NCBI RefSeq assembly: GCF_000373245.1
Contig: NZ_KB890759.1
Span: 66,884 to 130,883 of the forward strand
DNA from: Echinicola pacifica DSM 19836
GTDB lineage: Bacteria; Bacteroidota; Bacteroidia; Cytophagales; Cyclobacteriaceae
Direction of reading: 5' to 3'
DNA: 64,000 nt
The position numbers were made by a program, and so were the translations under genes. The notes under the pieces are model-generated. The model made no database searches, had not been told where the DNA came from, and saw nothing but the letters and a program-made list of their open reading frames with translations. Positions 18,173 to 27,827 of the stretch are shown here, one piece after another; position 1 is the first letter of the stretch; the number at the start of each line of letters is the position of its first letter.

Positions 18173-19012
18173 TTAAAATTTAAAAACCCATAAAGTTTCT
18201 TTGAAGTTCTTCTGCTCCTCTTCTATCCTGGCGGTGGCGTCTATCACATTATCAAAATCAGCAATCGCCAGTTTATAGAAATTAGATCCATATCCTGGCA
18301 TCACGAGATAAGTAGAATAACCTTTGCGATTCAATTTTCTAGAAAAATCACGTGCCAAATCCCCATCTATAAAGGCTCCTACTGTCACCAGGTACCTAGG
18401 ATTATCTGACTTACTCGTAATCTCTTCTAAGCTAGGACTGCTATTTCCATTGGCCGCCTCTACAGGCTCTTCTACTACGACGGGAGCTGGCTCTTCTTCT
18501 ATATTATCTGCCACCTTGGGCTGCACTACCGCAGTAGGCATCTCCTCAGCAGGTTTATTATAATGGTTTGTCCAGTAATAAATAGTAAATCCTACCAGTC
18601 CTAACAAAAGTAATACCAGTATTATCCATCCTGATCGGCTGGAAGACTTTTCTTTTTCCTGGGGATCCTTAGGTACTTCGGGAGGCGCTGGAGGCACTGT
18701 TGTTGCGGTGCTGTGGGGGTTTACAGGACTTTCTTTAGAAAACTGGCTGGCCGCAGCCGCCCCTGCTAATGCCGCAGCGGCAACGGCTGATTCTTTGGCT
18801 CCACCCTGCTCCTCTTTTTTAGGTTCCTCCTCTTTATCAGCATTTTCTAGCTGAGCTTCTGAGGACTTTTCGGTACCAGTGATGGGCACGGGAATAGGTT
18901 CAGGACGCTTCTCCTCCTTATCTAAAGGGGTAATTTCGATTTCTGGCAGACCAAAATCCTTGTCTTGATCCTTCATTTTTTTCGATTTCTTATCCTGATC
19001 CTTTTTCGCCAT
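18173..19012 (-). CDS. SPOR-domain membrane protein
   Basis: A 279-residue bitopic protein. The N-terminal ~125 residues are cytoplasmic, strongly charged (K/D/E-rich) with an alanine-rich patch near 75-90. One membrane helix lies at about 129-148 (WIILVLLLLGLVGFTIYYW). A proline/valine-rich linker is followed by a SPOR domain at about 205-279 (PRYLVTVGAFIDGDLARDFSRKL, then FYKLAIADF). SPOR domains bind denuded peptidoglycan glycan strands, often at division or remodelling sites. Its placement directly before exbB suggests it ties the energised complex to the cell wall. Confidence 0.9.
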   Translation of the reverse strand: MAKKDQDKKSKKMKDQDKDFGLPEIEITPLDKEEKRPEPIPVPITGTEKSSEAQLENADKEEEPKKEEQGGAKESAVAAAALAGAAAASQFSKESPVNPHSTATTVPPAPPEVPKDPQEKEKSSSRSGWIILVLLLLGLVGFTIYYWTNHYNKPAEEMPTAVVQPKVADNIEEEPAPVVVEEPVEAANGNSSPSLEEITSKSDNPRYLVTVGAFIDGDLARDFSRKLNRKGYSTYLVMPGYGSNFYKLAIADFDNVIDATARIEEEQKNFKETLWVFKF

Positions 19013-19117
19013 TAGTATTCTCCTTGGTGGTTTAAATTGCTAAACTAAGATAAAAGAGCCAATTACTCAACTTGCAACAAGGGATTAATTCCTCTATTTT
19101 ACTTCAAGGTATTGCAA

Positions 19118-20797
19118 CTAAAATTTAAAGCCTGCACCAATTATCCCTTGAATACCACGGGATTGATAGTTCCAATACCGTTCATTCTTCTGATTTAATA
19201 AATTATTTCCTTGGGCAAAAACCGAGAATCGATCGGTAATTTTATAGTCTGCCTTGACATTTAAATCAATAATAGGCTTCAGAGTATCCTCCGTTCCTGA
19301 CTGCAGATTTTTAGCATATATCCCTCCCATCATATCCAGTCCGCCAGTAATTAGCCATTGCTCGGAAGGGGTGAAAATATTCTGAATGCTAAGCACCCAC
19401 TCCGGTCGCTGCCAGGGACTAGAAGCCTTCCCGGCCTCAGTCGTTTCGTCCAAGCTATAATGGTAATAATTGGCCTCAGCCACTAATCCATATACCTTGC
19501 TGAAATTATAGCCTAAATTCCCTGTATAATTAAGCACAGAACCATTATTATAGAGAATTTCAAATTTCGCACTGTCGGCGACACTATTGGCATAGAAAGC
19601 CATATTATCATAATCGCCATAGCCTATGCCTAGCTGATAGGTAAATGCATCAGTGACACTCCCCTTAATTCCAGCTTCTACTTTTAGCTTTTCTACTGTA
19701 TTCAGTAGTTGAGTGCTCGGACCTAAGTAGGGGTTTTCCTGCGCAAATTGATAATAGGTATTTCTCTGAACTCCACCCGTCACCTGACCATATAGCGCAA
19801 ATTCCTCTTGAATATAATAACTCGCATTCAATTCCGGAAACACATGAAAATCAGAGGGCTTATCCACATATTCATCATTCTCTATCACCATATTTACCGC
19901 TGCCCTTACTGATAGTCCCTGGTCCTGATACAGTGCATAAGGTCTCACCTGAAGGTAATTTCTATTGACATCACGATAGGTCTGATCCGATGGGGAGGTA
20001 AAATAAGTATTGAAATCCAATCCTGCATTCATCGCATCCATGATCTTATAGCTCCCGGTACTTTCAAGTCTTACCTCATGCTCACGAGCCAAATAATCAT
20101 CATCAAATAATCGCAAGCCCAATTTAGCTTGGTAATTTATCGCCTCATTCTTATCGATATTTCTGATTCCCCCCTCTATATCTATGGTATTGAATAACTG
20201 CTGGATCTGCTCTGGAGCGACCTCCGTGCCTGGAGTATAACCATAGAAATGATAGCGATCTCTTTGATATCCTAGCAAGCCAAAAACCTCGAAATATTCG
20301 GTGAAATAATTGGCATGCAGCTGTACTTGGGTATGATCTTCAGCGGAATTTGCCCCATCAACAGGCCCTTCATAGAAGCCCTGATGACGGATCTTTACCC
20401 CGTAATTCAGGTAGTCGCTTTCCTTATTATTAATGTAAATCTCTGCTAATGGCGACTGATAATTCCCAAAACCTAGCTTGGCATATCCGTGATATAAGTC
20501 AGGGATGGTACTATCAAACTTCTTTTGGTATGGACTCAATTCCGAAAGGCTTGGAGGCAGCTGGAAGAAGAAGTCCCTCGCAGCATAGCTAAACTGCTTA
20601 TTCCCCTGATTTTGGGGCAATGCAGGGACAGGCTCAAAATTTCTGTTTCGCTTCGGTAAGGTCAATACTCTATCCTTACGGATAATAAATTCGGCATCGG
20701 TCACCTCTCCACGTTCTTTGCCTTGCTGGTCCTGTGCGGTGGCCACGGTGATCGGTAGTAACATCGACAAGCCTATGATTCTTAATATCTTATTCAT
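19118..20797 (-). CDS. TonB-receptor-like outer-membrane barrel without plug
   Basis: The start is the ATG at 20795-20797, giving 559 residues with a signal peptide ending near TVATAQ. A periplasmic N-terminal stretch of about 80 residues follows. The rest is a long series of amphipathic strands with aromatic girdles (YQRDRYHFYGY; LGYNFSKVYGLVAEANYYHYS) and a terminal strand ending GIIGAGFKF, typical of an outer-membrane barrel with a C-terminal Phe. I see no plug domain and no clear TonB box, though the last third (FSVFAQGNNLLNQKNERYW) resembles TonB-dependent receptors. It sits 37 bases after the large TPR gene and upstream of the SPOR/ExbBD/TonB genes. Confidence 0.85.
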   Translation of the reverse strand: MNKILRIIGLSMLLPITVATAQDQQGKERGEVTDAEFIIRKDRVLTLPKRNRNFEPVPALPQNQGNKQFSYAARDFFFQLPPSLSELSPYQKKFDSTIPDLYHGYAKLGFGNYQSPLAEIYINNKESDYLNYGVKIRHQGFYEGPVDGANSAEDHTQVQLHANYFTEYFEVFGLLGYQRDRYHFYGYTPGTEVAPEQIQQLFNTIDIEGGIRNIDKNEAINYQAKLGLRLFDDDYLAREHEVRLESTGSYKIMDAMNAGLDFNTYFTSPSDQTYRDVNRNYLQVRPYALYQDQGLSVRAAVNMVIENDEYVDKPSDFHVFPELNASYYIQEEFALYGQVTGGVQRNTYYQFAQENPYLGPSTQLLNTVEKLKVEAGIKGSVTDAFTYQLGIGYGDYDNMAFYANSVADSAKFEILYNNGSVLNYTGNLGYNFSKVYGLVAEANYYHYSLDETTEAGKASSPWQRPEWVLSIQNIFTPSEQWLITGGLDMMGGIYAKNLQSGTEDTLKPIIDLNVKADYKITDRFSVFAQGNNLLNQKNERYWNYQSRGIQGIIGAGFKF

Positions 20798-20834
20798 GAT
20801 CAGTTCATTCAAAAATTAAAGATGAAACCTCCAA

Positions 20835-23822
20835 TTATAACCCTTTTAACTCCGCCTTAGCCTCTTCCAAAACCTGCTGATTTTCGGAGTTTTCGATAAT
20901 GGACTCCAAGGTCGCCTTCGCTTGGAAATTCTCATTCAGGGCCTTATAATTTTTGGCCAACAACACAAAACACTTTCCATACCAAAGCGAATACACTCCG
21001 TATTTTTCAGAAAATGTAAAGATCGTTTCATTGGATTGCTTATAATTTCCGGCACTGTGGAAGGATTGCGCAAGCATAAATAAGGCTTCGGCGCCTTGTA
21101 CAGAACTGCTTTCATTAAGCAATGCCATAAGCTCATCCTGTGCATCGGCAGTTTTTCCGGTCTGCAATAAGGACTTCGCCTTGATCAGCTGAGCACTGGC
21201 AGTGGCATCCGGTGTGATATCCCCTAAAGCGATCACCTTATCGGCATAGTAAGAAGCTGAATCATGCTTCTTAGTTTCATAATATGCCGTCATCAGACCT
21301 CGATTAGCCTCATACTGCTCGATCTTATCTCTCGCCAGCTTGGTGCTGCTGATAAAATAAGGTATGGCCTTTTGGTAGTTTTTATTCTCAAACTCGATCT
21401 CTGCAATTCGCTGAATGGCCTTGGACCGATGAGTCGATGCTCCTCTGCCTTCCAGCGTATAAAATTGCTGAAGGGCTTTGTCCTTCTGACCCATTCTATA
21501 ATAGGCATCCGCAGTAAAGTACTGTGCTTCGGACTCCTGAGCGGAATTTGGATAGCTTCTTCTAAACTCCTCAAACGCCTTTATGGACTCACCATATGAT
21601 TTATTGAAAAACAGGTTTTTGGCTGTTTCAAATTCTATACTTTGAAGACTTTGATTACCTGGGTTAGAGCGCTTATAGTCCGATAGGTATTTACTGAATT
21701 CGGCAGTTCTTCCTTGAAGCGACAGCGTCTCTTGCAAGCCAACTAAGGCCGCATCGGCATTAGTCGCGTTGGGATAGCTGTCTAGGATTTTCTTATAATC
21801 AGCGATGGTCTCATTATAATCCTTGAGGGAATAGCTGGCCACTGCCCTACCTTCCAAGGCAAAGGGCACAAAAGCACTGTTTGGACTCTGGCTAATGAGC
21901 TCCGAAAACCCTTTTCTGGCATCGGCATAATTGGACACTTCCATATTGATCTGGGCCTTCTGGAATACAATATCGTCTCTAAATCGACTGTTAGGATACT
22001 TACTTAGGGCTCTATCCAGCTCTGCTATGGCCTCTTTATTTCTATTCTGGAAATTGAGCACCACGCCTGCCATATAATGTGCATAATCGCCATCCGGATT
22101 CCTTTCATTGATCGCCTGCCTGAAAGTGGAAAGCGCTTCATCAAATTTCTTCTGTATATAATAAGAATCGCCTAGCCTAAGGATCGCATCATCATAATAA
22201 GAAGTGAGGTTATTCACCTTCTTTATCTTCTCATTATATTGAAGAAACTGCTGCTGCGCCTTGCTGTATTGCTGAGTATTAAAATAGGCATAGCCCAAGC
22301 CGTAATGAGAGCGAATCAATGCCGGATCCAATGAGGTCAAACGCATTGACGTCACCTGCTCATAGGCCTTGATCGCCGCAGGCATATTTTCCTGAGCAGC
22401 ATAAGCCTCCCCTTTCCTGAAAAAAGCCTCATGGACGATAGTTTTGTCTACGGGGTAAAGGATCGATTTATCAAAATAAGTGATGGCCTCAGCATAACGC
22501 TTATTTCTGAAATAAGTAAGCCCCTGATAATAGGTCACCTTTTGGTAGGCCGCCCGTATGGCTGGAGACTTATTGGACATTCCTTCGATATGTTCTACTG
22601 CACGGAGGTAATTATTGGTATTGATCAGCGCATCGCTCATCATGGTCTCTACCTCGCCAATATTATTTCCAGAGGGAAATTTTGCTAAGTATTGGTCCAT
22701 GGCGTTGATGGCCTCTTGATAGCTTCCACGCTCAAGACTTAGCTTGGCAAAATTATATAAAGCTTCTTCCTGGATATTAGCATCCACATCGCTCTTATAG
22801 GCAGCGCTAAAACTCGTGATGGCGTATTCCGGATTATTAAGTTTGAGGTAACTATGCCCCAAATAATAACTAGACACCTGACCTAAGCGATCATCCTGGA
22901 GCGCTACTTGTTTGAAGTAGTTTGCTGCCAACTGATATTGCCCTACTTCAAACTGCGCCACCCCTGCCTTATACATCTGCTCTCTACTCATCTTGGTGGA
23001 TCCTCCTTTGGAGAAAGCATCATAATAAGTGGCTGCATTGGTAAAGTCTCTGCGCTCAAAATAGGCTTCTGCTAATAAGAGGTAAATATCTGACTTGCGG
23101 TCAAGCTTCTGTCGGGATTGGGTGATGCTGGTGCCATAATCGATCAGCTCATCATAGCGCTGCTGACGATAATAGAGCTCAGAAAGCATATAGGGTACCT
23201 TATCCTGATATTCAGGATAGCGATCTGCTTGTTTCAGGTCAGCGATGGCTTGGTCATATTTCTGCTGCTGCAGGGACACATAGCCACTATAATAATAACC
23301 ATCCCCCGTATAGCTCGTCTGCATCTTCTTCACTGGGTCAAAGTAGCGAGCCGCATTGGTATAATCTTTTAGTTGGAAATAAGAATATCCAGTACGGAAA
23401 TACACTTTGGAGCGCTGCTCCAAATCAATAACATCCACATTCACGAGGCTGTATTTCTCTATCGCTTCCTTATAATGGCGCTTTTCAAAAAGGTAATCGC
23501 CTAAGATAAATGCCGCTTCATTGGCCCGTGGATCTTCGGGATAATGGTTAATAATCCCTTCTACCAGGGAAGGCCCATCGGGGTTTTCGAGGTATAATGC
23601 GGATACAGCATAATAAAAATCTGCGTCGATGGTTCTTCTGGGGCTTAACTTCTCCCCTTTTACAATTTCAAATGCTTGCTTAGAAGCACTGTACTGATGC
23701 TTATCAAAGAGCTCAAAAGCATCATCAAATTGTTTATCAACTCCGGTTTGGTATAGTCCTGATTGTCCATAAGACTGGTAAAAAAAACCAGTAGTGGCCA
23801 TCAGTAAGAATAGTTTTCTCAT
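20835..23822 (-). CDS. Large tetratricopeptide-repeat periplasmic protein
   Basis: 995 residues from the ATG at 23820-23822. A longer TTG-started frame is possible but would leave only one base to holA and spoil the signal peptide MRKLFLLMATTGFFYQSYGQ. After the signal peptide nearly the whole protein is TPR-like helical hairpins (for example FRTGYSYFQLKDYTNAARYF, YNFAKLSLERGSYQEAI, HYGLGYAYFNTQQYSKAQQQF), at least 15 and perhaps over 20 repeats. It resembles an outsized CpoB/BamD-style scaffold. It lies between holA and the barrel gene and probably holds partners of that barrel in the periplasm. Confidence 0.9.
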   Translation of the reverse strand: MRKLFLLMATTGFFYQSYGQSGLYQTGVDKQFDDAFELFDKHQYSASKQAFEIVKGEKLSPRRTIDADFYYAVSALYLENPDGPSLVEGIINHYPEDPRANEAAFILGDYLFEKRHYKEAIEKYSLVNVDVIDLEQRSKVYFRTGYSYFQLKDYTNAARYFDPVKKMQTSYTGDGYYYSGYVSLQQQKYDQAIADLKQADRYPEYQDKVPYMLSELYYRQQRYDELIDYGTSITQSRQKLDRKSDIYLLLAEAYFERRDFTNAATYYDAFSKGGSTKMSREQMYKAGVAQFEVGQYQLAANYFKQVALQDDRLGQVSSYYLGHSYLKLNNPEYAITSFSAAYKSDVDANIQEEALYNFAKLSLERGSYQEAINAMDQYLAKFPSGNNIGEVETMMSDALINTNNYLRAVEHIEGMSNKSPAIRAAYQKVTYYQGLTYFRNKRYAEAITYFDKSILYPVDKTIVHEAFFRKGEAYAAQENMPAAIKAYEQVTSMRLTSLDPALIRSHYGLGYAYFNTQQYSKAQQQFLQYNEKIKKVNNLTSYYDDAILRLGDSYYIQKKFDEALSTFRQAINERNPDGDYAHYMAGVVLNFQNRNKEAIAELDRALSKYPNSRFRDDIVFQKAQINMEVSNYADARKGFSELISQSPNSAFVPFALEGRAVASYSLKDYNETIADYKKILDSYPNATNADAALVGLQETLSLQGRTAEFSKYLSDYKRSNPGNQSLQSIEFETAKNLFFNKSYGESIKAFEEFRRSYPNSAQESEAQYFTADAYYRMGQKDKALQQFYTLEGRGASTHRSKAIQRIAEIEFENKNYQKAIPYFISSTKLARDKIEQYEANRGLMTAYYETKKHDSASYYADKVIALGDITPDATASAQLIKAKSLLQTGKTADAQDELMALLNESSSVQGAEALFMLAQSFHSAGNYKQSNETIFTFSEKYGVYSLWYGKCFVLLAKNYKALNENFQAKATLESIIENSENQQVLEEAKAELKGL

Positions 23823-23838
23823 GGTCAAGCTTGGCAAC

Positions 23839-24861
23839 TTAATGCAACAGTTTAAATATCAATTCTTTAAGGATTTCCCCTTCATTCATGCCGCTGGCAT
23901 CGATACCCTTAGAACGCAGGTCGGCCTCTTGCAAGTATGCGATGTTATCAATAACCTTGCCTAAAGGATAATTTTTGGCAGCAATCATATACTCTTTCAT
24001 AAAGTACGGATTCACTTTGAGCGCACCGGCCAATTCCCTTTCGTTGGTTCCTTTATTGGCATGCACCATAAGCAACCTCGAAAAGTGCAGATACAATAGC
24101 GCCACGATGGGAATCAGGGGATTAGACTTAGGGTTTTGGCTGAAGTGGCTTATGATTTTATTGGCCTTCAGAATATCCCTATAGCTCAATGCCTTGGTCA
24201 ACTCAAAATTGTTATAGTCTTTATTGATCCCAATAAACTGCTGAATATGATTAGCGTTTATCTGTACCGGCTCGCTAAAATTGATAAGCATTTTATCAAT
24301 CTCATTGGTCAGTACTTCCAGGTTGTTTCCTATGGACTCTGCAATGATCTGGCAGGCTTTGGGCTCTATCGTGAATGATTTACTCTTCACATATCCATCG
24401 ATCCATGGGGCCAACTTATATTCAGGTACCTTATCAGACTTGACGAGAATCGCTTTTTTATCCAGATCCTTAGCCAAGGCTTTCCGCCCATCCAGCACCT
24501 TATACTTATGAGCAAAAACCAAAATGGTACTGGGCAGTGGATTTGCCAGATAATTGACCAAAAGGCTATCACCAGCTTCCTTACCTAAGTCTGGCAGGTT
24601 CTGCGCCTCCTTTACGATCACCACCTGCCGCTCGGCCATCATCGGAAACCGCCTGGCATTGGTGAGCACCACATTCATGGAGGCATCTTTGCCATACATT
24701 ATGATCTGATTGAAGCCTTTCTCGTGCTCAGCAATCGCGTTATTCTCTATATAATTTGTGATTTGATCAATAAAATAAGGCTCCTCTCCCTGCAAAAAAT
24801 AAACGGGAGCATATTTCCCGCTTTTCAATTCTTTAAGTATCGCTTCTGGTTGATTTGGCAT
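23839..24861 (-). CDS. holA: DNA polymerase III subunit delta
   Basis: A 340-residue clamp-loader subunit that opens the beta sliding clamp. Characteristic features are the N-terminal PVYFLQGEEPYFIDQI, RRFPMMAERQVVIVKEAQNL near 70-88, a central KSDKVPEYKLAPWIDGYVKS, and the C-terminal collar domain with NPLIPIVALLYLHFSRLL and MKEYMIAAKNY. It is the first gene of the long minus-strand run, with a 340-base non-coding region upstream shared with a divergent TPR gene. Confidence 0.93.
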   Translation of the reverse strand: MPNQPEAILKELKSGKYAPVYFLQGEEPYFIDQITNYIENNAIAEHEKGFNQIIMYGKDASMNVVLTNARRFPMMAERQVVIVKEAQNLPDLGKEAGDSLLVNYLANPLPSTILVFAHKYKVLDGRKALAKDLDKKAILVKSDKVPEYKLAPWIDGYVKSKSFTIEPKACQIIAESIGNNLEVLTNEIDKMLINFSEPVQINANHIQQFIGINKDYNNFELTKALSYRDILKANKIISHFSQNPKSNPLIPIVALLYLHFSRLLMVHANKGTNERELAGALKVNPYFMKEYMIAAKNYPLGKVIDNIAYLQEADLRSKGIDASGMNEGEILKELIFKLLH

Positions 24862-25204
24862 AGTTTACTTTTTATACTCAAATATAGAAATTATTACCTA
24901 GCCAGAAATAGAATTGAATATGGAAAAACTAAAAATTTCTCGCTCCTCCATAGGACTAGCTTTTCCAGCATCAGGTGATCAGAATATAGGCCAATTCAAA
25001 AGATCCTAAGCCCTACTTCCCTTTTACCTGATAGCTAGTCAAATATACTAGTTTATATCGGTAATAACCTTTTCGCAGAAGAATGAATGTGCAGTCTATC
25101 GCTCAGGTGAATATAAACTCAGGATAATAAAACTAATTGAAGCAATAGCCTGTTAACATTATAGTTGTTATTTTTAACATGTCAATCAAAAAGAAAGGTC
25201 AACC
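24862..25204. other. Divergent intergenic region holA / TPR gene
   Basis: About 340 bases hold the divergent starts of holA (minus) and the TPR gene (plus). The only clear signal is a Shine-Dalgarno-like AGAAAGG at about 25191-25197 before the GTG start. I found no RNA, gene or convincing promoter pair. Confidence 0.4.
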
Positions 25205-25924
25205 GTGAGCGATATTAATAAAGGATTAGAACTATACAAGGAAGGTAAATTTGAAGAAGCATTGGCGGTGTTTAACCAGCTGATGGAGCAGGACAGTGCT
25301 CCCGCATTGCGGATTCATCGGGCCAGGATATTATCCCGGCTCGGGAAATTGGAGGAAGCCCTCGCTGACTTCGATGTGCTGGTGCAGTTGGAGGCTTATA
25401 ATGCCAACTATATCAGTGATCGTGCGGTGGTACTTCACTTACTTAAGAGAAATGATGAGGCGCTTTCCGAGCTAGATCGAGCCCTTAATCTTGACCCTGC
25501 AAACCCTTACCGCTACTCCAGCAGGGCCTTCCTAAAGGATCGAATGGGAGATCTGGAAGGTGCAATTGCCGACTATGACACTGCCATCGAAATGGATCCT
25601 GAAGATGCCGTCTCTTATAATAATAAAGGCTTGGTCGAAGAAAAACTGGGTTATAAAGAGCGCTCTCAGCAGAGCTTCGAGAAAGCAGATAAGCTGGTAG
25701 GCTATGAGCCTAAAAAAGCAGAAAATACTGACCCAGCCATTTCTGGCGCCCCAAAGGAAAAGTCGACAAGCACCCCTTCGCAGCTGCTAAATCAGGAGGC
25801 TAATCTGTCTAATAAGGTGTCCTTTGGAGGATATTGGAATATGTTTGGGAAAATAATTAATGATAAAAACACCCGCTCGGAGTTTTTCGATTTTATTCAA
25901 TCGAAATTCGGTAAACAAAAGTAA
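25205..25924 (+). CDS. Cytoplasmic TPR protein
   Basis: A 239-residue soluble protein starting with GTG. The AGAAAGG eight bases upstream is an unusually good ribosome-binding site for this phylum and supports the start. Residues about 5-150 are four TPR units (KGLELYKEGKFEEALAVFNQL; AVVLHLLKRNDEALSELDRAL; RAFLKDRMGDLEGAIADYD; NNKGLVEEKLGYKERSQQSF). The C-terminal ~85 residues are low complexity then basic, without a known domain. No signal peptide. A protein-interaction role is all that can be inferred. Confidence 0.85.
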   Translation: MSDINKGLELYKEGKFEEALAVFNQLMEQDSAPALRIHRARILSRLGKLEEALADFDVLVQLEAYNANYISDRAVVLHLLKRNDEALSELDRALNLDPANPYRYSSRAFLKDRMGDLEGAIADYDTAIEMDPEDAVSYNNKGLVEEKLGYKERSQQSFEKADKLVGYEPKKAENTDPAISGAPKEKSTSTPSQLLNQEANLSNKVSFGGYWNMFGKIINDKNTRSEFFDFIQSKFGKQK

Positions 25925-25943
25925 ACCTGTCCATTGGACTCAT

Positions 25944-25985
25944 AAAAAGGGGAGTTTGACTTTGCGTCAAGCTCCCCTTTTTAAT
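25944..25985. terminator. Bidirectional terminator
   Basis: AAAAAGGGGAG and CTCCCCTTTTT with inner pairs TTGAC/GTCAA form a long stem with a 5-base loop. A/T runs on both sides make it work for the plus-strand TPR gene and the convergent minus-strand stress-protein gene. Confidence 0.9.
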
Positions 25986-26048
25986 TTTATTCAATAAAGA
26001 ATGAGGCCAAAACTAAACGCCTAAGTGACTCGGTCTATTAATAGCGAA

Positions 26049-26882
26049 CTAAGGCTTCCTTATTACAAAAAGCGGCTTATTGATAAAATAGGACATTTTT
26101 TTGCTCAGGTTTTGAGTAAACAACTGTTCAAACCAACTTTTCTTTTTACTCAAAGTCACCAAAATATCCCCTTTGGCGGTCAAGAGATAGTTTTCCAATC
26201 CCAAACCAACTTCATCTCGGAAGGTTTTGAGCACATAGCTGGTTTTCTCATATTTCACAAATGGCCGGATCTCATCCACCATAGTTTGATGCAGTGCTTT
26301 ATCAATAGTCTTCTTCTTGGTCCCGACATGGACGATATCAATTTCGCTGTCAAAATAACCCGCAAGTCTCACCACTTTTTGGATAGCCAATTTATCCTCT
26401 TCAAGGTAATCAGAGGCATATACAAACTTACGCGGAGGTTTAAAAAACACCTTTCTTGGCACTATCAAAACATCCACTTCGGATCTTTCCACGACGGTAC
26501 TGGCTTTGGTGCCAATAAAATTCGTTTTGATATCGTTTACCCCTTCCGTTCCCATCACCACCAAGTCTATCCGCTCAAACATGGCGTATTTTAATATTTC
26601 CTCCTCAGGCTTTCCCTCCTGGATGACGGAGTGGCAGCTTTTCAGACCTTTATCAAGGCTTTCGATCATCACTTCCTTAGCTAGACTGTCGAGTTTCTTG
26701 TTGACGAAAGTAAGGGAATTCTGGTCGGTAAATTTGAAAAGTTTCTTATAATCGGCCATTTCTGGTACATGAAAAAGAATCAATTCTGCATTGTATTTTT
26801 CCCCCAGTTTAGCAGCATATTCAATGGCATTGAGAGAGCATTCCGAAAAATCAGTAGGACATAGTATCTTAAAAGCTGTCAT
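26049..26882 (-). CDS. Two-domain universal stress protein
   Basis: A 277-residue cytoplasmic UspA-family protein with two tandem domains. Domain 1 (about 3-145) starts FKILCPTDFSECSLNAIEYAAKL and contains DLVVMGTEGVND and a VVERSEVDVLIVP segment. The G-x2-G-x9-G(S/T) ATP-binding loop is only partly kept. Domain 2 (about 150-277) starts KFVYASDYLEEDKLAIQKVV and ends FINKPLFVIRKP. Members modulate survival under starvation or low oxygen. It is the last gene of an operon with a DNA glycosylase and a dehydrogenase. Confidence 0.9.
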   Translation of the reverse strand: MTAFKILCPTDFSECSLNAIEYAAKLGEKYNAELILFHVPEMADYKKLFKFTDQNSLTFVNKKLDSLAKEVMIESLDKGLKSCHSVIQEGKPEEEILKYAMFERIDLVVMGTEGVNDIKTNFIGTKASTVVERSEVDVLIVPRKVFFKPPRKFVYASDYLEEDKLAIQKVVRLAGYFDSEIDIVHVGTKKKTIDKALHQTMVDEIRPFVKYEKTSYVLKTFRDEVGLGLENYLLTAKGDILVTLSKKKSWFEQLFTQNLSKKMSYFINKPLFVIRKP

Positions 26883-26904
26883 ATGTAGTTTATCATTTCT
26901 AAAT

Positions 26905-27825
26905 TCAATACCCTTTGTTTCTATTTATCTTATTCATCAACTCCTCCCCTGCCTGCATCCGACGATAGTTCTCAAGTATCTGTGGGGCTGCAGCAGAAGG
27001 ATTGGTAATACTTGCAATATGAGGAGTAATTTCTACCTGTGGATGCGCCCAAAATGGATGCGATTCCGGAAGTGGCTCCTTATGAAATACATCCAACAGT
27101 GCCCCAGAAAGATAGCCCTTATCCAAAGCTTCTATTAAATCCTCCTCTACCAAATGCTTTCCTCTTGCCACATTGATAAGATAGGTACCTTGCTTGCATT
27201 TTTCAAATAAACGTATGTTTAAAAAACCACGTGTATCTGCGGTAAGTGGTAGCAAGCAGACTAAAACGTTGCATTCCTGTAAAAAAGCTTCTAATTGGTC
27301 GCCATAATAATAAGGATAATCAAAATCAGGCTTGGGGCTATTACCGTAACCTACGACCTCCAGTCCAAGGTATGAAAGTTTATCCAATACGTCTCCCCCC
27401 AATTCACCCACGCCCATCACGCCAATTTTCACCTCGGCTTCCGGGGCTTTCATATCCCAAAGTTTTTTTTGCTGCTGAGCTTGGAACCGGTTCCATTTTC
27501 GATGGTAGTTCAGCACCCCCATAGTGACATAATTGGTCATGGAGAAGGTCAGTCGGGGATCCACAATTCTAGTGATAGGAATATGGGTAGGGATAGTTTC
27601 ATCCCCTAAAATATGATCCACCCCTGCTCCCATAGAGCAAATTAACTTTAGATTTGGATATTCATTGATGATTCCCTTCGGATGCTGCCATAACATTACT
27701 GCTTCGACTTCATCGGGATGAGGGATATCCGGATAGATAGATAGTGGAAGATCCGGAACTTCTTTTTTAAAAATTTCCAACCAAGGGCTTACATCCCTGC
27801 TTGGAGAAATAATAGCTAAACTCAT
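26905..27825 (-). CDS. D-2-hydroxyacid dehydrogenase (glyoxylate/hydroxypyruvate reductase A-like)
   Basis: A 306-residue NAD(P)-dependent enzyme reducing 2-oxoacids such as glyoxylate or hydroxypyruvate. The Rossmann motif GVMGVGELGGDV lies near 135-146. The catalytic Arg/Glu/His segments appear as NVARGKHLVEEDLIEAL and ITPHIASITNPSAA. The CSMGAGVDHI motif near 83-92 matches the GhrA branch. The ATG follows the glycosylase stop after two bases and the stress-protein gene follows after 22, so the three form one operon. Confidence 0.9.
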   Translation of the reverse strand: MSLAIISPSRDVSPWLEIFKKEVPDLPLSIYPDIPHPDEVEAVMLWQHPKGIINEYPNLKLICSMGAGVDHILGDETIPTHIPITRIVDPRLTFSMTNYVTMGVLNYHRKWNRFQAQQQKKLWDMKAPEAEVKIGVMGVGELGGDVLDKLSYLGLEVVGYGNSPKPDFDYPYYYGDQLEAFLQECNVLVCLLPLTADTRGFLNIRLFEKCKQGTYLINVARGKHLVEEDLIEALDKGYLSGALLDVFHKEPLPESHPFWAHPQVEITPHIASITNPSAAAPQILENYRRMQAGEELMNKINRNKGY

Positions 27826-27827
27826 TT

